Shown here piece by piece: positions 24,276 through 31,956 of a DNA stretch of 32,952 nt (the stretch's first letter is position 1; each line of letters opens with the position of its first letter). Below the pieces are notes generated by a model that did not search any database, had not been told where the DNA came from, and saw only the letters and a list, made by a program, of their open reading frames with translations. A program made the position numbers and the translations under genes. The DNA is from Gammaproteobacteria bacterium. Its GTDB lineage: Bacteria; Pseudomonadota; Gammaproteobacteria; Chromatiales; Chromatiaceae. Where the stretch lies: positions 1 through 32,952 of the forward strand of contig JAGRGP010000111.1 of the NCBI GenBank assembly GCA_020445415.1, read 5' to 3'.

Positions 24276-25457
24276 ATGATTTTTAATGGTATATTCAGCC
24301 TCTCTGTGTGGGGCTATCTGGGTGTGGGTTTTTTGTTTACCCATCTCACGATTGTCGGAGTTACTGTTTTCTTACATCGCCACCAAGCCCATCGTGCCCT
24401 CGAGCTGCACCCGCTATTGAGTCACTTTTTCCGATTCTGGCTGTGGCTGACCACCGGCATGGTGACCCGGGAATGGGTTGCGATCCATCGTAAGCACCAC
24501 GCTAAGTGCGAAACACCGGAAGATCCTCACAGTCCTCAAACCCGAGGGTTGGCCGAGGTGCTGTGGCGCGGCGCAGAACTCTATCGCGCCGAAGCGGCGA
24601 ATCCTGAAACGATCGAGCGGTTTGGGCGGGGAGCACCAGACGACTGGCTGGAGCGGAATCTCTATCAGCGTTACAACTATCTGGGCATTACATTACTCGC
24701 GATAATCAATCTGGTGCTGTTCGGTGCGGCGGGGCTGGCAATCTGGGCGATACAGATGATTTGGATTCCATTCTGGGCTGCTGGGGTGATAAACGGTATC
24801 GGCCACTACTGGGGTTACCGGAATTTCGAGATTCCCAACGCGGCTACCAATATTATCCCCTGGGGAATCCTGATCGGAGGGGAGGAGCTGCACAATAATC
24901 ATCACGCGTTCAGCGGGTCGGCCAAACTCTCCAACCGATGGTGGGAGTTCGATCTCGGTTGGTTTTATATCCGCCTCTTTACCCTCCTGGGATTGGCCAA
25001 AGTACACAAGCTGGCCCCCAAACGCGTACTGACCACAGAGCGCGCCCACCTGGATGGGGATATGATCAGGGCCCTAACGGTTAATCGCTTACAGCTTTTT
25101 GCCGACTATGGCCGCAAGGTATTGCGCCCGGTGTTCCGGGAAGAGATTCGTGCCGCCGGTAAGCACTGGCGCCGTACCTACCGGTACACCCAGCGCTTGG
25201 CAAGACGGGATGCGGCGCTGTTGAGCAGTCAAGAACGTGAGCGGTTGCGGAGGGTGCTTGACAATAGCCAGACACTTCAGACGGTCTACCAGTTCAAGAT
25301 CCGCCTGCTGGCGATTTGGGACCAAAAGGCATCAAGCCATGACAAAAGGTTGGAGGCGCTGCGCCAGTGGTGCGTGCAGGCCGAGACCAGCGGCATCCAG
25401 GCTCTTCAGGATTTTGTCCACTTGCTGCGCAGCTACCAGTGGGTACCGGTGGGCTGA
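24276..25457 (+). CDS. DesA-type acyl desaturase with ISL3-transposase-like C-terminal extension
   Basis: The 393-residue membrane enzyme introduces a cis double bond into acyl chains using oxygen and a di-iron centre. The three histidine boxes are HRHQAH (34-39), HRKHH (71-75) and HNNHH (206-210), and hydrophobic segments lie around 12-32, 50-62 and 135-175. The desaturase domain ends near residue 250. The last 140 residues are highly charged and helical, and residues 316-388 follow the pattern of the helical insertion of ISL3 transposases, including the copy at the left edge of this window. The gene stands alone, with AGGA at 24263-24266 before the ATG. The link to the polymer locus is only by position. 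Confidence 0.9.
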   Translation: MIFNGIFSLSVWGYLGVGFLFTHLTIVGVTVFLHRHQAHRALELHPLLSHFFRFWLWLTTGMVTREWVAIHRKHHAKCETPEDPHSPQTRGLAEVLWRGAELYRAEAANPETIERFGRGAPDDWLERNLYQRYNYLGITLLAIINLVLFGAAGLAIWAIQMIWIPFWAAGVINGIGHYWGYRNFEIPNAATNIIPWGILIGGEELHNNHHAFSGSAKLSNRWWEFDLGWFYIRLFTLLGLAKVHKLAPKRVLTTERAHLDGDMIRALTVNRLQLFADYGRKVLRPVFREEIRAAGKHWRRTYRYTQRLARRDAALLSSQERERLRRVLDNSQTLQTVYQFKIRLLAIWDQKASSHDKRLEALRQWCVQAETSGIQALQDFVHLLRSYQWVPVG

Positions 25458-25536
25458 TTGAGGCTCGAGACGGGAGAGCTGCTGCGTTTGTAAAGATAGG
25501 GGTATCCCCACTGGAAATCTAGGAGGAGTAGGGAGT

Positions 25537-25554
25537 ATGCTATCCGGCGAGTGA
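25537..25554 (+). other. Possible five-codon leader ORF behind a strong Shine-Dalgarno sequence
   Basis: The purine-rich AGGAGGAGTAGGGAGT precedes ATG and four further codons (Leu-Ser-Gly-Glu) with a stop, 25 bp before the histidine phosphatase start. That start itself has no visible ribosome-binding site. Translational coupling is a possible explanation, but chance cannot be excluded. Confidence 0.25.
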
Positions 25555-25579
25555 CCTAAAATACCAGCAATTACATACC

Positions 25580-26236
25580 ATGCGCGCCATCGTGGTCAGA
25601 CACTACAAGACGCTTATTAACGAGTCAGGGTTGATCATGGGGTGGGGTGATGCACCACCGGTCAAGGGCTGGGAGGCCGATATGGCCTATGTAAATGATG
25701 TACTGATCGAGCGCAACATTCCCTTTTCCGCGGTTTATACCAGCTACCTCCAACGTGCCCGGCGAACCGGCATGTTCTATGCCCGAAAGCGTGGCATACA
25801 TCTAGTTCGTGACACCCTCGCGCTCAACGAGATCAACTATGGCGACCTCTTTCGCAAAAGTAAGACTTGGGTCGAAGAGAATATACCCGAGCACAAAAAG
25901 GATCCGGACTATGTTTACCCGGGGGGTGAGAGCTTCCGGCAAATGCAGGCACGCAGTGTCGACTTTTTTCAGTCACTGGCCGCCAAGCTTCAGGGCAAGA
26001 CGATTTTGGTCGTTGTTCACGCAGGCGTGATTCGGGGACTAATCAGCTATTTCCTAGAGTTGCCGTATGCGGAGAATTTGAAGCGTAAGATAACTCACCG
26101 TTACATTGGCGATTTTATCTTCGAGTCTGGGCAATGCGTCCACTATGACGAACTGGGAACGCCCTCTGGTTTCGTGGCGGAGGGGGTATTGGCATTGCCC
26201 TGGACGCGGACACTTGTTTCCGGTGCTCTGGCCTAA
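25580..26236 (+). CDS. Histidine phosphatase superfamily protein (phosphoglycerate mutase-like)
   Basis: The 218-residue protein carries the branch-1 histidine phosphatase pattern: the phospho-accepting histidine H8 in VVRHYKT (usually RHGET, so the glycine is replaced), SYLQRARRT around 55-63, an acidic residue at E84 in LNEINYGDLF, and the second histidine H147 in VVVHAGVIRG. Substrates range from sugar phosphates and nucleoside monophosphates to phosphoproteins, and nothing here decides between them. It is a single-gene unit between the desaturase and the protease. The ATG at 25580 has no clear ribosome-binding site, and no earlier in-frame start is available. Confidence 0.85.
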   Translation: MRAIVVRHYKTLINESGLIMGWGDAPPVKGWEADMAYVNDVLIERNIPFSAVYTSYLQRARRTGMFYARKRGIHLVRDTLALNEINYGDLFRKSKTWVEENIPEHKKDPDYVYPGGESFRQMQARSVDFFQSLAAKLQGKTILVVVHAGVIRGLISYFLELPYAENLKRKITHRYIGDFIFESGQCVHYDELGTPSGFVAEGVLALPWTRTLVSGALA

Positions 26237-26501
26237 GTGTCCACGGCGGATCCTTCCCTCGGTAACTAGGCTGTTCGTGTTGCTGCAGCCCGCCAATTCT
26301 CCCCGTTTCTCACCCAGGTATTAGGCCCATCTTAGCCGCTCGGCGGAAGGCCACCCGTGATCGGCAAGACCTGATTCGCGCCATTCGTCGTTTCCCGCAG
26401 GATAGCATTCCTTAATCGCAAGTTAGCATGCCTGAGGGCCAAGCGGGTCCAAATCCTACTGCGTGCTGGCGATTCCACAGGTACTATATGCGCTAATTCT
26501 A

Positions 26502-26511
26502 CCCCATGGGG
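26502..26511. repeat. Palindrome overlapping the ribosome-binding site of the protease gene
   Basis: CCCCATGGGG is perfectly self-complementary, and its right half is part of the GGGGA Shine-Dalgarno sequence eight bases before the ATG at 26520. Intramolecular pairing would be limited by the absent loop, so regulation is speculative. Confidence 0.25.
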
Positions 26512-26519
26512 ACTTACAA

Positions 26520-27296
26520 ATGACGGTCGCCAAACAGTTTCTCTTGTTGATGACGGCCGCCTGGTTGGCAGCATATGGCTGCTTTGCGGCGGCGGATTTG
26601 GCGGTGACCATCGACAAGGTACGTCCGGCTGTAGTGGCAGTCGGTACGCTGAACCCCACGCGTAGCCCCAAAACCGTTTTTTCCGGATCGGGATTCGTGG
26701 TGGGTAACGGGCACTACGTAGTTACCAATCTGCACGTGATTCCCGAGACAATAGATTTTGCCCGGAAGGAGACCATAGCGGTATTCACGGGCAGGGGTCG
26801 AAAGGCGGTTGCTCGAGTTGCCGAGTTGATTGCGAAAGACACCTCTCACGACCTGGCGCTGCTGGAGATTCGTGGCGGGAAGCTCCCCCCCTTAAAACTT
26901 GGGAATTCGTCCGCGGTGCGGGAAGGGGAGCGTTATGCGTTTACCGGTTTTCCCATTGGGATGGTGCTGGGACTGTATCCGGTCACTCACCAGGGAATCA
27001 TATCCGCCATTACCCCAATCGTTGTTCCGTCGGTGTCGTCCCGAAGCCTGACTGCAAAGCAGATCCGCGCGATGCGGGATCCATACGAGGTATTCCAACT
27101 CGATGCCGTCGCCTACCCTGGCAACAGCGGAAGCCCACTGTACGACACGGATACGGGACGGGTAGTAGGGGTGGTCAACAGTGTGTTCGTCAAACAAACC
27201 AAGGAGGCTGTACTCTCATCGCCCAGCGGTATTGCCTACGCCATACCGGCCAGCTACGTGCGTCAGTTGCTGGAGAAGGCCGGAGTGACTCCCTGA
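26520..27296 (+). CDS. Secreted trypsin-like serine protease without PDZ domain
   Basis: The 258-residue protein has a signal peptide (FLLLMTAAWLAAYGCFAA, cleavage before ADLAV). The protease core has the HtrA/DegP-type triad: H72 in VVTNLHVIP, D111 in SHDLALLEI and S203 in YPGNSGSPLYD. It ends soon after the core, so it lacks the PDZ domains of HtrA proteins. A periplasmic or secreted endopeptidase is likely, with unknown targets. The ATG at 26520 follows GGGGA; the frame is open 19 codons further upstream, but those residues do not look like coding sequence. It converges on uppP with only 14 bp between the stops. Confidence 0.87.
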   Translation: MTVAKQFLLLMTAAWLAAYGCFAAADLAVTIDKVRPAVVAVGTLNPTRSPKTVFSGSGFVVGNGHYVVTNLHVIPETIDFARKETIAVFTGRGRKAVARVAELIAKDTSHDLALLEIRGGKLPPLKLGNSSAVREGERYAFTGFPIGMVLGLYPVTHQGIISAITPIVVPSVSSRSLTAKQIRAMRDPYEVFQLDAVAYPGNSGSPLYDTDTGRVVGVVNSVFVKQTKEAVLSSPSGIAYAIPASYVRQLLEKAGVTP

Positions 27297-27310
27297 ATTC
27301 AGAGCACCTA

Positions 27311-28111
27311 CTACACCCAGAAGTAGAACAATAGCGCACCGAGCAGTAGCCGGTATATGACGAAAGGCAACATGCCAATCCGCTCGATGAGCTTGAGAAA
27401 CAGGTGGATACAGAGATACGCACTGCCAAACGATAGTGCGGTCCCGAGTATCAATTCGCTCCACAACACCGGCGTTTCAGCCCGTACCAGGTCCAGCGTT
27501 ACTAGACCTCCGGACATCAGGATGGTGGGGATTGCCAGCAAGAAGGAGAATCTGGAAGCCGCCTTGCGCGTCAATCCCAACATCAACCCGGCGGTCATCG
27601 TGATCCCCGAGCGGGATGTCCCGGGAACGATCGCCAGAGCCTGAAACAGGCCGATTACCAGAGCCCCCCGCCAGGCCACGGAGTATTCGTCGCGGAATCT
27701 CTTACCTTTGCTATCCGCCCAGTACAGTAAGAGCCCAAAAAATACCGTGGTGGCAGCGATAACCAACGTCGATCTTAGGTCTGTCTCCACCACGGATTTG
27801 AAGGCTGCGCCGATCACCACGATGGGAAGCGTAGCCAATAGGATCATCCACGCCAACCGGGCTTCGGGGGTGATTTGGCCTCTCGATCGAAGAGAGGCGA
27901 AGAAATCGGTCGTCATCCTGATTAGGTCGGCGCGGAAATAGCCGATCACCGCCACCAACGATCCCAGGTGCACCGCCACGTCGAACGCCAGCCCCTGGTC
28001 CTTGTAGCCGAGGAGCACTGGGGTGAGGATGAGGTGCGCGGAGCTGGATATGGGCAGGAATTCGGTGAATCCTTGCACCAAGGAGAGTATCAGTATTTGC
28101 AGTGTATCCAT
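27311..28111 (-). CDS. uppP: Undecaprenyl-diphosphatase (BacA/UppP family)
   Basis: The 266-residue integral membrane protein dephosphorylates undecaprenyl diphosphate so that the lipid carrier can serve again for peptidoglycan, O-antigen and capsule synthesis. The two signature regions are present: QGFTEFLPISSSAHL (13-27, with E17, the serine loop and H26) and IVPGTSRSGIT in the second half, related by inverted topology. Seven or eight hydrophobic helices are visible and the length is usual. It is followed on the same strand by nothing close and preceded by the phosphopantetheinyl transferase (72 bp gap). Both may serve the polymer locus, though UppP is also a housekeeping enzyme. Confidence 0.95.
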   Translation of the reverse strand: MDTLQILILSLVQGFTEFLPISSSAHLILTPVLLGYKDQGLAFDVAVHLGSLVAVIGYFRADLIRMTTDFFASLRSRGQITPEARLAWMILLATLPIVVIGAAFKSVVETDLRSTLVIAATTVFFGLLLYWADSKGKRFRDEYSVAWRGALVIGLFQALAIVPGTSRSGITMTAGLMLGLTRKAASRFSFLLAIPTILMSGGLVTLDLVRAETPVLWSELILGTALSFGSAYLCIHLFLKLIERIGMLPFVIYRLLLGALLFYFWV

Positions 28112-28183
28112 ATCTGCCCCCTATCTGGGCACCGCCATGCCGGCGCGTATTCTAATCGTTTTTGGGAAATACCCCGACTTTAT

Positions 28184-28855
28184 TTAGGTAGCGAGCAGAA
28201 ATTTTTCCCATTCTGCTTCCGGTGGGATATCCACCGCCATCGACAGCGCCGCGGCCAGGTCAACAGCCGGTTTGAAATTCACGGCCTTCAGGGTAGGGTC
28301 TAGTGCCTCGAATACCCCTTTACCCAAGCATTTGACCCGCGCCTCGAGGGCGGTCCAGTGAGCGAAGAAGGCCTCTTGGAATTCGGATTCCGGCAGGTCC
28401 TTGATCTTGCGGTAGACGGTGGATTCGAACACCCGCCGGGCGATCTGTCTGGCATTGGTTCTGGGGCGTATTACCTCCAGATCAACGCCGATCGTGTGTG
28501 ATCGGGTCACCGCCAGCAACGCCCAGTTGCCGCTGTGGCTCAGATTGAAGCGCAAACCGCTCCCCCGGGGGAAGCGCAAGTCGGGCTTCCCCATGGACCC
28601 GTAGCCAAAGCCAATCATCGTGCCAGAGACACCCAGATAGTTGCCCAGGATCTCTCGCATTCCGCCGCGGGCGGCGGCAAACCGCAGTCCATCGGCGGGG
28701 CGCAGGAAGCGCTCCGCCTGCTGCCTCTCGGCGTCTGGGAGATTGATGGCATATGCCGCCGCGGAGTCGAGGGCCATGATCCATAAGTGAACCTGCCCCG
28801 GGGTGGGAGGGGCACCAGGATACTGGCTGGGTGTCCAATCGGGGAATTCACTCAT
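28184..28855 (-). CDS. Sfp-type 4'-phosphopantetheinyl transferase
   Basis: The 223-residue protein transfers the phosphopantetheine arm from CoA to a serine of carrier proteins. The family motifs are visible: FNLSHSGNWALLAV (103-116), IGVDLEVIRPR (122-132, magnesium ligands D125 and E127) and FFAHWTALEARVKCLGKG (163-180, with E171 and K175; the more common form is WTxKEA). It starts MSEFPDW at the ATG at 28855. No clear partner gene is adjacent. The only carrier protein in the window is at 6512, and it is the natural candidate substrate, which would link this gene to the exopolysaccharide locus. Confidence 0.9.
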   Translation of the reverse strand: MSEFPDWTPSQYPGAPPTPGQVHLWIMALDSAAAYAINLPDAERQQAERFLRPADGLRFAAARGGMREILGNYLGVSGTMIGFGYGSMGKPDLRFPRGSGLRFNLSHSGNWALLAVTRSHTIGVDLEVIRPRTNARQIARRVFESTVYRKIKDLPESEFQEAFFAHWTALEARVKCLGKGVFEALDPTLKAVNFKPAVDLAAALSMAVDIPPEAEWEKFLLAT

Positions 28856-29028
28856 CAGCAGAGTCTAATGCACGGAGGGGTGATTCCCAACCCGTCCCGG
28901 CGTGGCAGGCCAGCTGGTACCTTGGTGTGGCTACCCTCCTAATCATAACGGTTGCCCCGAAGGCCATGGCAGGTCAAACTCTTTAGCTAATTCCGCCCGC
29001 TGCCCGGCGAATACCCTGCCCAAAAACG

Positions 29029-30771
29029 ATGTCGAGCCCATTGGAAAAAATGATCGTGCGCCGGTCCCCTGCCAGGGGAGGGCAAGATCTTTCGGGCGGG
29101 ATGCATCCGCTGCTGCGCCGGGTCTACGCTCATCGGGGGGTCGCGAGTACCGCTGCGCTGAATCTTGGGTTGTCTGAGCTTCATTCCCTGTCCTGGCTGG
29201 GTGGGGCGCGGGCTGCCGCCGCCTTGCTTCATCGGGTGATGGCCTCCCAGGGTCGGATTTTGGTGCTGGCGGATTTTGATGCCGATGGTGCCACCAGCTG
29301 TGCCTTGATGATTCGCGGCCTGCGTATGATGGGTGCCGAGAACCTCGACTATCTGGTTCCCGACCGATTCCGGTTTGGCTATGGATTGACGAAAGAGATC
29401 CTCGAAGTGGCACTTGAATACCGGCCGGATCTTCTCGTTACCGTCGACAATGGCATCTCCAGCCTGGAAGGTGTGGCAGCCGCCCGGGCTGCCGGGATTC
29501 AGGTGTTGATCACGGATCATCACTTGCCAGGGCAAATGCTTCCCGATGCGGATGTTATCGTCAATCCGAATCAACCCGGGGACCCTTTCCCCAGCAAGCA
29601 CTTGGCGGGGGTAGGTGTGGTTTTCTATGTGTTGGCCGCGCTCCGGGACAGGCTTCGCACCCAGGGCTGGTTTGATGACCGGAAGTTGGCGGAACCCAAC
29701 CTCGCCAGCCTCCTGGATCTGGTGGCACTGGGGACGGTAGCCGATGTGGTTCCCCTCGACCGAAACAACCGTATCTTGGTTCACCAAGGGTTGAAACGGA
29801 TTCGCGCTGGCCGTTGCTGTAAGGGTATCGATGCCTTGGTGCGGGTGTCCGGTCGGAGACGTTCGATCCTCACGGCATCAGATCTGGGATTCGCTCTGGG
29901 CCCTCGCCTGAATGCGGCCGGCCGCTTGGAGACCATGTCCCTTGGTATCGAGTGCCTGCTGACTGACGATGCAGTGACCGCGGAGAATCTAGCCTGGCAG
30001 CTCGATTCGTTGAACCGGGAGCGGCGGGCGATCGAGGACGAGATGCGGCAGCAAGCGACAGTCGATATGGAAGGTTTGTTGCCCGAGGGCGGTTTGCCCT
30101 TCGGGATATGCCTGTTCCGGCCCGAGTGGCACCCAGGGGTGGTCGGCATACTGGCGGCGCGCATTAGGGAGTATTACCATCGGCCGGTGATCGCTTTTGC
30201 GGGCGGGGAAACCCCAGGGTTGCTAAAGGGTTCTGCTCGTTCCGTCCCGGGTCTGCATATCCGTGATACTCTGGATAGTCTAGCGGCGCGCCATCCCAAG
30301 CTGTTGCGAAACTTCGGGGGCCATGCCATGGCTGCGGGTGTGAGCCTCGATCGCAACGATTTTGAGCGATTCACGGTGGCCTTCGATCAAGAGGTGCGAC
30401 GGTGTTTGGGAGAGGATAGCCTAAGGTGCGTCATCCATTCCGATGGTGAGCTCGCCCCGGAGGACTTACAACTCGAGGTGGCTGAACTGTTGCGCGAAGG
30501 CGGTCCCTGGGGGCAGGGGTTTCCTGAACCACAGTTCGACGGCCGGTTTCGAGTTGTCGAGCACCGGGTGGTGGGGGACCGGCATCTGAAGCTTACGCTG
30601 ATTCCCGCTGGGGGCGGAGAGCCGGTCGACGCCATCGCTTTCGGGCAGGCCGAGCATCGCCCGGAATCCGGCCAGGAGCTGCTCCGGCTCGTATACCGGC
30701 TGGAGGTCAACGAGTTCCGGGGTCGGCGGCGTCTACAGTTGTTGATAGAGCACTTCGAAGTACTCGGGTGA
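29029..30771 (+). CDS. recJ: Single-stranded-DNA-specific 5'-3' exonuclease RecJ
   Basis: RecJ degrades single-stranded DNA 5' to 3' in recombinational and mismatch repair. The 580-residue protein has normal length and all DHH-phosphoesterase motifs in order: LADFDADGATS (80-90), LVTVDNGISS (136-145), ITDHHLPG (161-168), GTVADVVPL, then the DHHA1 part with GFALGPRLNAAGRL and FGGHAMAAGVSLD. The ATG at 29029 is used; no strong ribosome-binding site precedes it. It is transcribed away from the phosphopantetheinyl transferase and in the same direction as darP. Confidence 0.96.
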   Translation: MSSPLEKMIVRRSPARGGQDLSGGMHPLLRRVYAHRGVASTAALNLGLSELHSLSWLGGARAAAALLHRVMASQGRILVLADFDADGATSCALMIRGLRMMGAENLDYLVPDRFRFGYGLTKEILEVALEYRPDLLVTVDNGISSLEGVAAARAAGIQVLITDHHLPGQMLPDADVIVNPNQPGDPFPSKHLAGVGVVFYVLAALRDRLRTQGWFDDRKLAEPNLASLLDLVALGTVADVVPLDRNNRILVHQGLKRIRAGRCCKGIDALVRVSGRRRSILTASDLGFALGPRLNAAGRLETMSLGIECLLTDDAVTAENLAWQLDSLNRERRAIEDEMRQQATVDMEGLLPEGGLPFGICLFRPEWHPGVVGILAARIREYYHRPVIAFAGGETPGLLKGSARSVPGLHIRDTLDSLAARHPKLLRNFGGHAMAAGVSLDRNDFERFTVAFDQEVRRCLGEDSLRCVIHSDGELAPEDLQLEVAELLREGGPWGQGFPEPQFDGRFRVVEHRVVGDRHLKLTLIPAGGGEPVDAIAFGQAEHRPESGQELLRLVYRLEVNEFRGRRRLQLLIEHFEVLG

Positions 30772-30849
30772 TGCCTTTGCTATGATTCATGCCGTTCAGC
30801 GAAGCAAAAATCAACATTGTGGATAGCCATTGCTGAAGGAGCCGATGTC

Positions 30850-31377
30850 ATGAAATTGCAACGGGGGCATGGGAGCCTGGAGCTGACCGAGGGGTCGACA
30901 TCGGAGGTAAGCAAGAGCCAAAGAAAAAGGGAGATGCTCGCCTTGCAGCAGATGGGCGCGAGATTGATGTCCCTTAAGCCCAGCCAATGGTTGGAGCTTG
31001 GCTTGAGCAGTTCCGTGATGCAGGCGCTTGATGAGTCGCTACGGATCAAAGGGCAGGGCGCCCGACGCCGTCATGAACGGCGGCTGGGCAAACTGCTGAG
31101 GGAAGCGCAGCCGGATGCGGTTGAGCGGGCGCTCAGTCGAATGGATGGGTCGCATGATGAAGAGGTACGCCGACTTCACCGAATCGAGAGCTGGCGGGAC
31201 CGGTTGCTGACCGATCCGGGCTCGGCAATGCAAGCACTGCAGGAAATTTGTCCGGATATAGACCGCCAACAGGTGGAACAGCTAGTCCGTGTGGCGCTGA
31301 GCGAGGGGCAGTCTAACCGGGCGCGGGTAGCAAGGCGCAAGTTGTTCGGGTTGCTGAGTGATGTGCTGACCGAGTGA
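30850..31377 (+). CDS. darP: Ribosome-associated assembly factor DarP (YjgA, DUF615)
   Basis: The 175-residue basic protein matches the YjgA/DarP family, which helps late assembly of the 50S subunit in beta- and gammaproteobacteria. Family features are SKSQRKREMLALQQMGARL near the start, RRRHERRLGKLLRE in the middle, the RLHRIESWRDRLL segment, DIDRQQVEQLVR and the closing ARRKLFGLLSDVL. The start is set at the ATG at 30850, since GAAGGAG (30835-30841) lies eight bases upstream; the frame is open eleven codons further, to 30817. Confidence 0.92.
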   Translation: MKLQRGHGSLELTEGSTSEVSKSQRKREMLALQQMGARLMSLKPSQWLELGLSSSVMQALDESLRIKGQGARRRHERRLGKLLREAQPDAVERALSRMDGSHDEEVRRLHRIESWRDRLLTDPGSAMQALQEICPDIDRQQVEQLVRVALSEGQSNRARVARRKLFGLLSDVLTE

Positions 31378-31722
31378 TGAGTCGCACCCAGTAGCTTTTG
31401 GATGAGGCCAAGTCAATTTAATAGAGGCATAAAGAAACGGCTGCCAAATCACTAGCGAGTCGTTATAATCCCAGTCGGAAACCCGGATCGCCAGTCCATG
31501 GTGATCTGCCCAGGGAGTTGGGGCCCGTGTCGTGTAAATCATCTCGCAAAGTGAGTTGTTATGGGAGCCGCCAGCCCGTAAGGGTAAACCTGTACCTGGT
31601 GCGGTTGGACGTGGAAGTTGGAACCCGGATCCTCCCAAGCCGCGTCTAAGCCACAGAATTTTGACAATTCAGGTGGGTTTGGATAATAGTGTGCAGGTGC
31701 AGCATAATAACGGAGCATAACC
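31378..31722 (+). promoter_or_regulatory. Leader region of the sdh operon with two promoter candidates
   Basis: This 345-bp gap holds no long gene. A sigma-70-like pair CTGCCA (31441-31446), 17 bp, TATAAT (31464-31469) would start a transcript of about 250 bases before the next gene. Its first part can fold into a hairpin (31486-31506, arms GATCGCCA and TGGTGATC). A second candidate, TTGACA (31661-31666), 15 bp, GATAAT (31682-31687), lies close to the DUF1674 gene. The 5' part could be a structured leader or a small RNA; I recognise no riboswitch class. Confidence 0.5.
31661..31687 (+). promoter_or_regulatory. Sigma-70-like promoter candidate for the sdh operon
   Basis: A perfect TTGACA hexamer is followed after 15 bases by GATAAT, a five-of-six match to the -10 consensus. 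The spacing is two bases short of ideal. It is 36 bp before the DUF1674 start. Confidence 0.5.
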
Positions 31723-31890
31723 ATGCCGGAAACGCCAGCCAGAAATACTAACGACGACGCGCCTCGGGATGATGTTGTCGACCATCACGGGGAAGTCCCT
31801 GTCAAGATTAAGGAATATGGCGGCCCACCCGGCAAAGAACCCACGCGTTATGGGGATTGGGAAAAAAACGGACGCTGCATTGATTTCTAG
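31723..31890 (+). CDS. SDHAF4-like succinate dehydrogenase assembly protein (DUF1674)
   Basis: A 55-codon gene that is easily missed. The C-terminal half EYGGPPGKEPTRYGDWEKNG followed by RCIDF is the hallmark of DUF1674, the family of mitochondrial SDHAF4/Sdh8. The eukaryotic member binds the flavin-loaded catalytic subunit before the complex is assembled. The N-terminal half is acidic and looks disordered. GGAG (31712-31715) precedes the ATG. It lies 66 bp before sdhC in the same direction, and that context strongly supports the assignment. A function in flavoprotein maturation in this bacterium is inferred. Confidence 0.85.
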   Translation: MPETPARNTNDDAPRDDVVDHHGEVPVKIKEYGGPPGKEPTRYGDWEKNGRCIDF

Positions 31891-31956
31891 TAGTGGAGCG
31901 TGGCTCTACCTTCCCCCAAACTAGCACGATAGATACAGAGGAGTCAGGACAGGATC

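Noticed and set aside
26443..26460. A tRNA T-arm-like segment (GGGTCCAAATCC)
   Set aside because: The stem bases do not pair properly, and no D-arm, anticodon arm or acceptor stem could be found upstream.
28987..29787. A 266-codon open frame on the minus strand within recJ
   Set aside because: It is antisense to a complete RecJ with all motifs, and its translation has no recognisable pattern. It is a frame shadow of a GC-rich gene.
31282..31638. A 118-codon minus-strand frame between darP and the sdh operon
   Set aside because: It overlaps the end of darP and the promoter candidate, and no family is recognised. It could still be checked by RNA-seq.
31470..31640. Resemblance of the sdh leader to 6S RNA
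   Set aside because: A segment GCCAGTCC recalls 6S RNA, but the two ends do not form the long closing stem and the genomic context does not fit.
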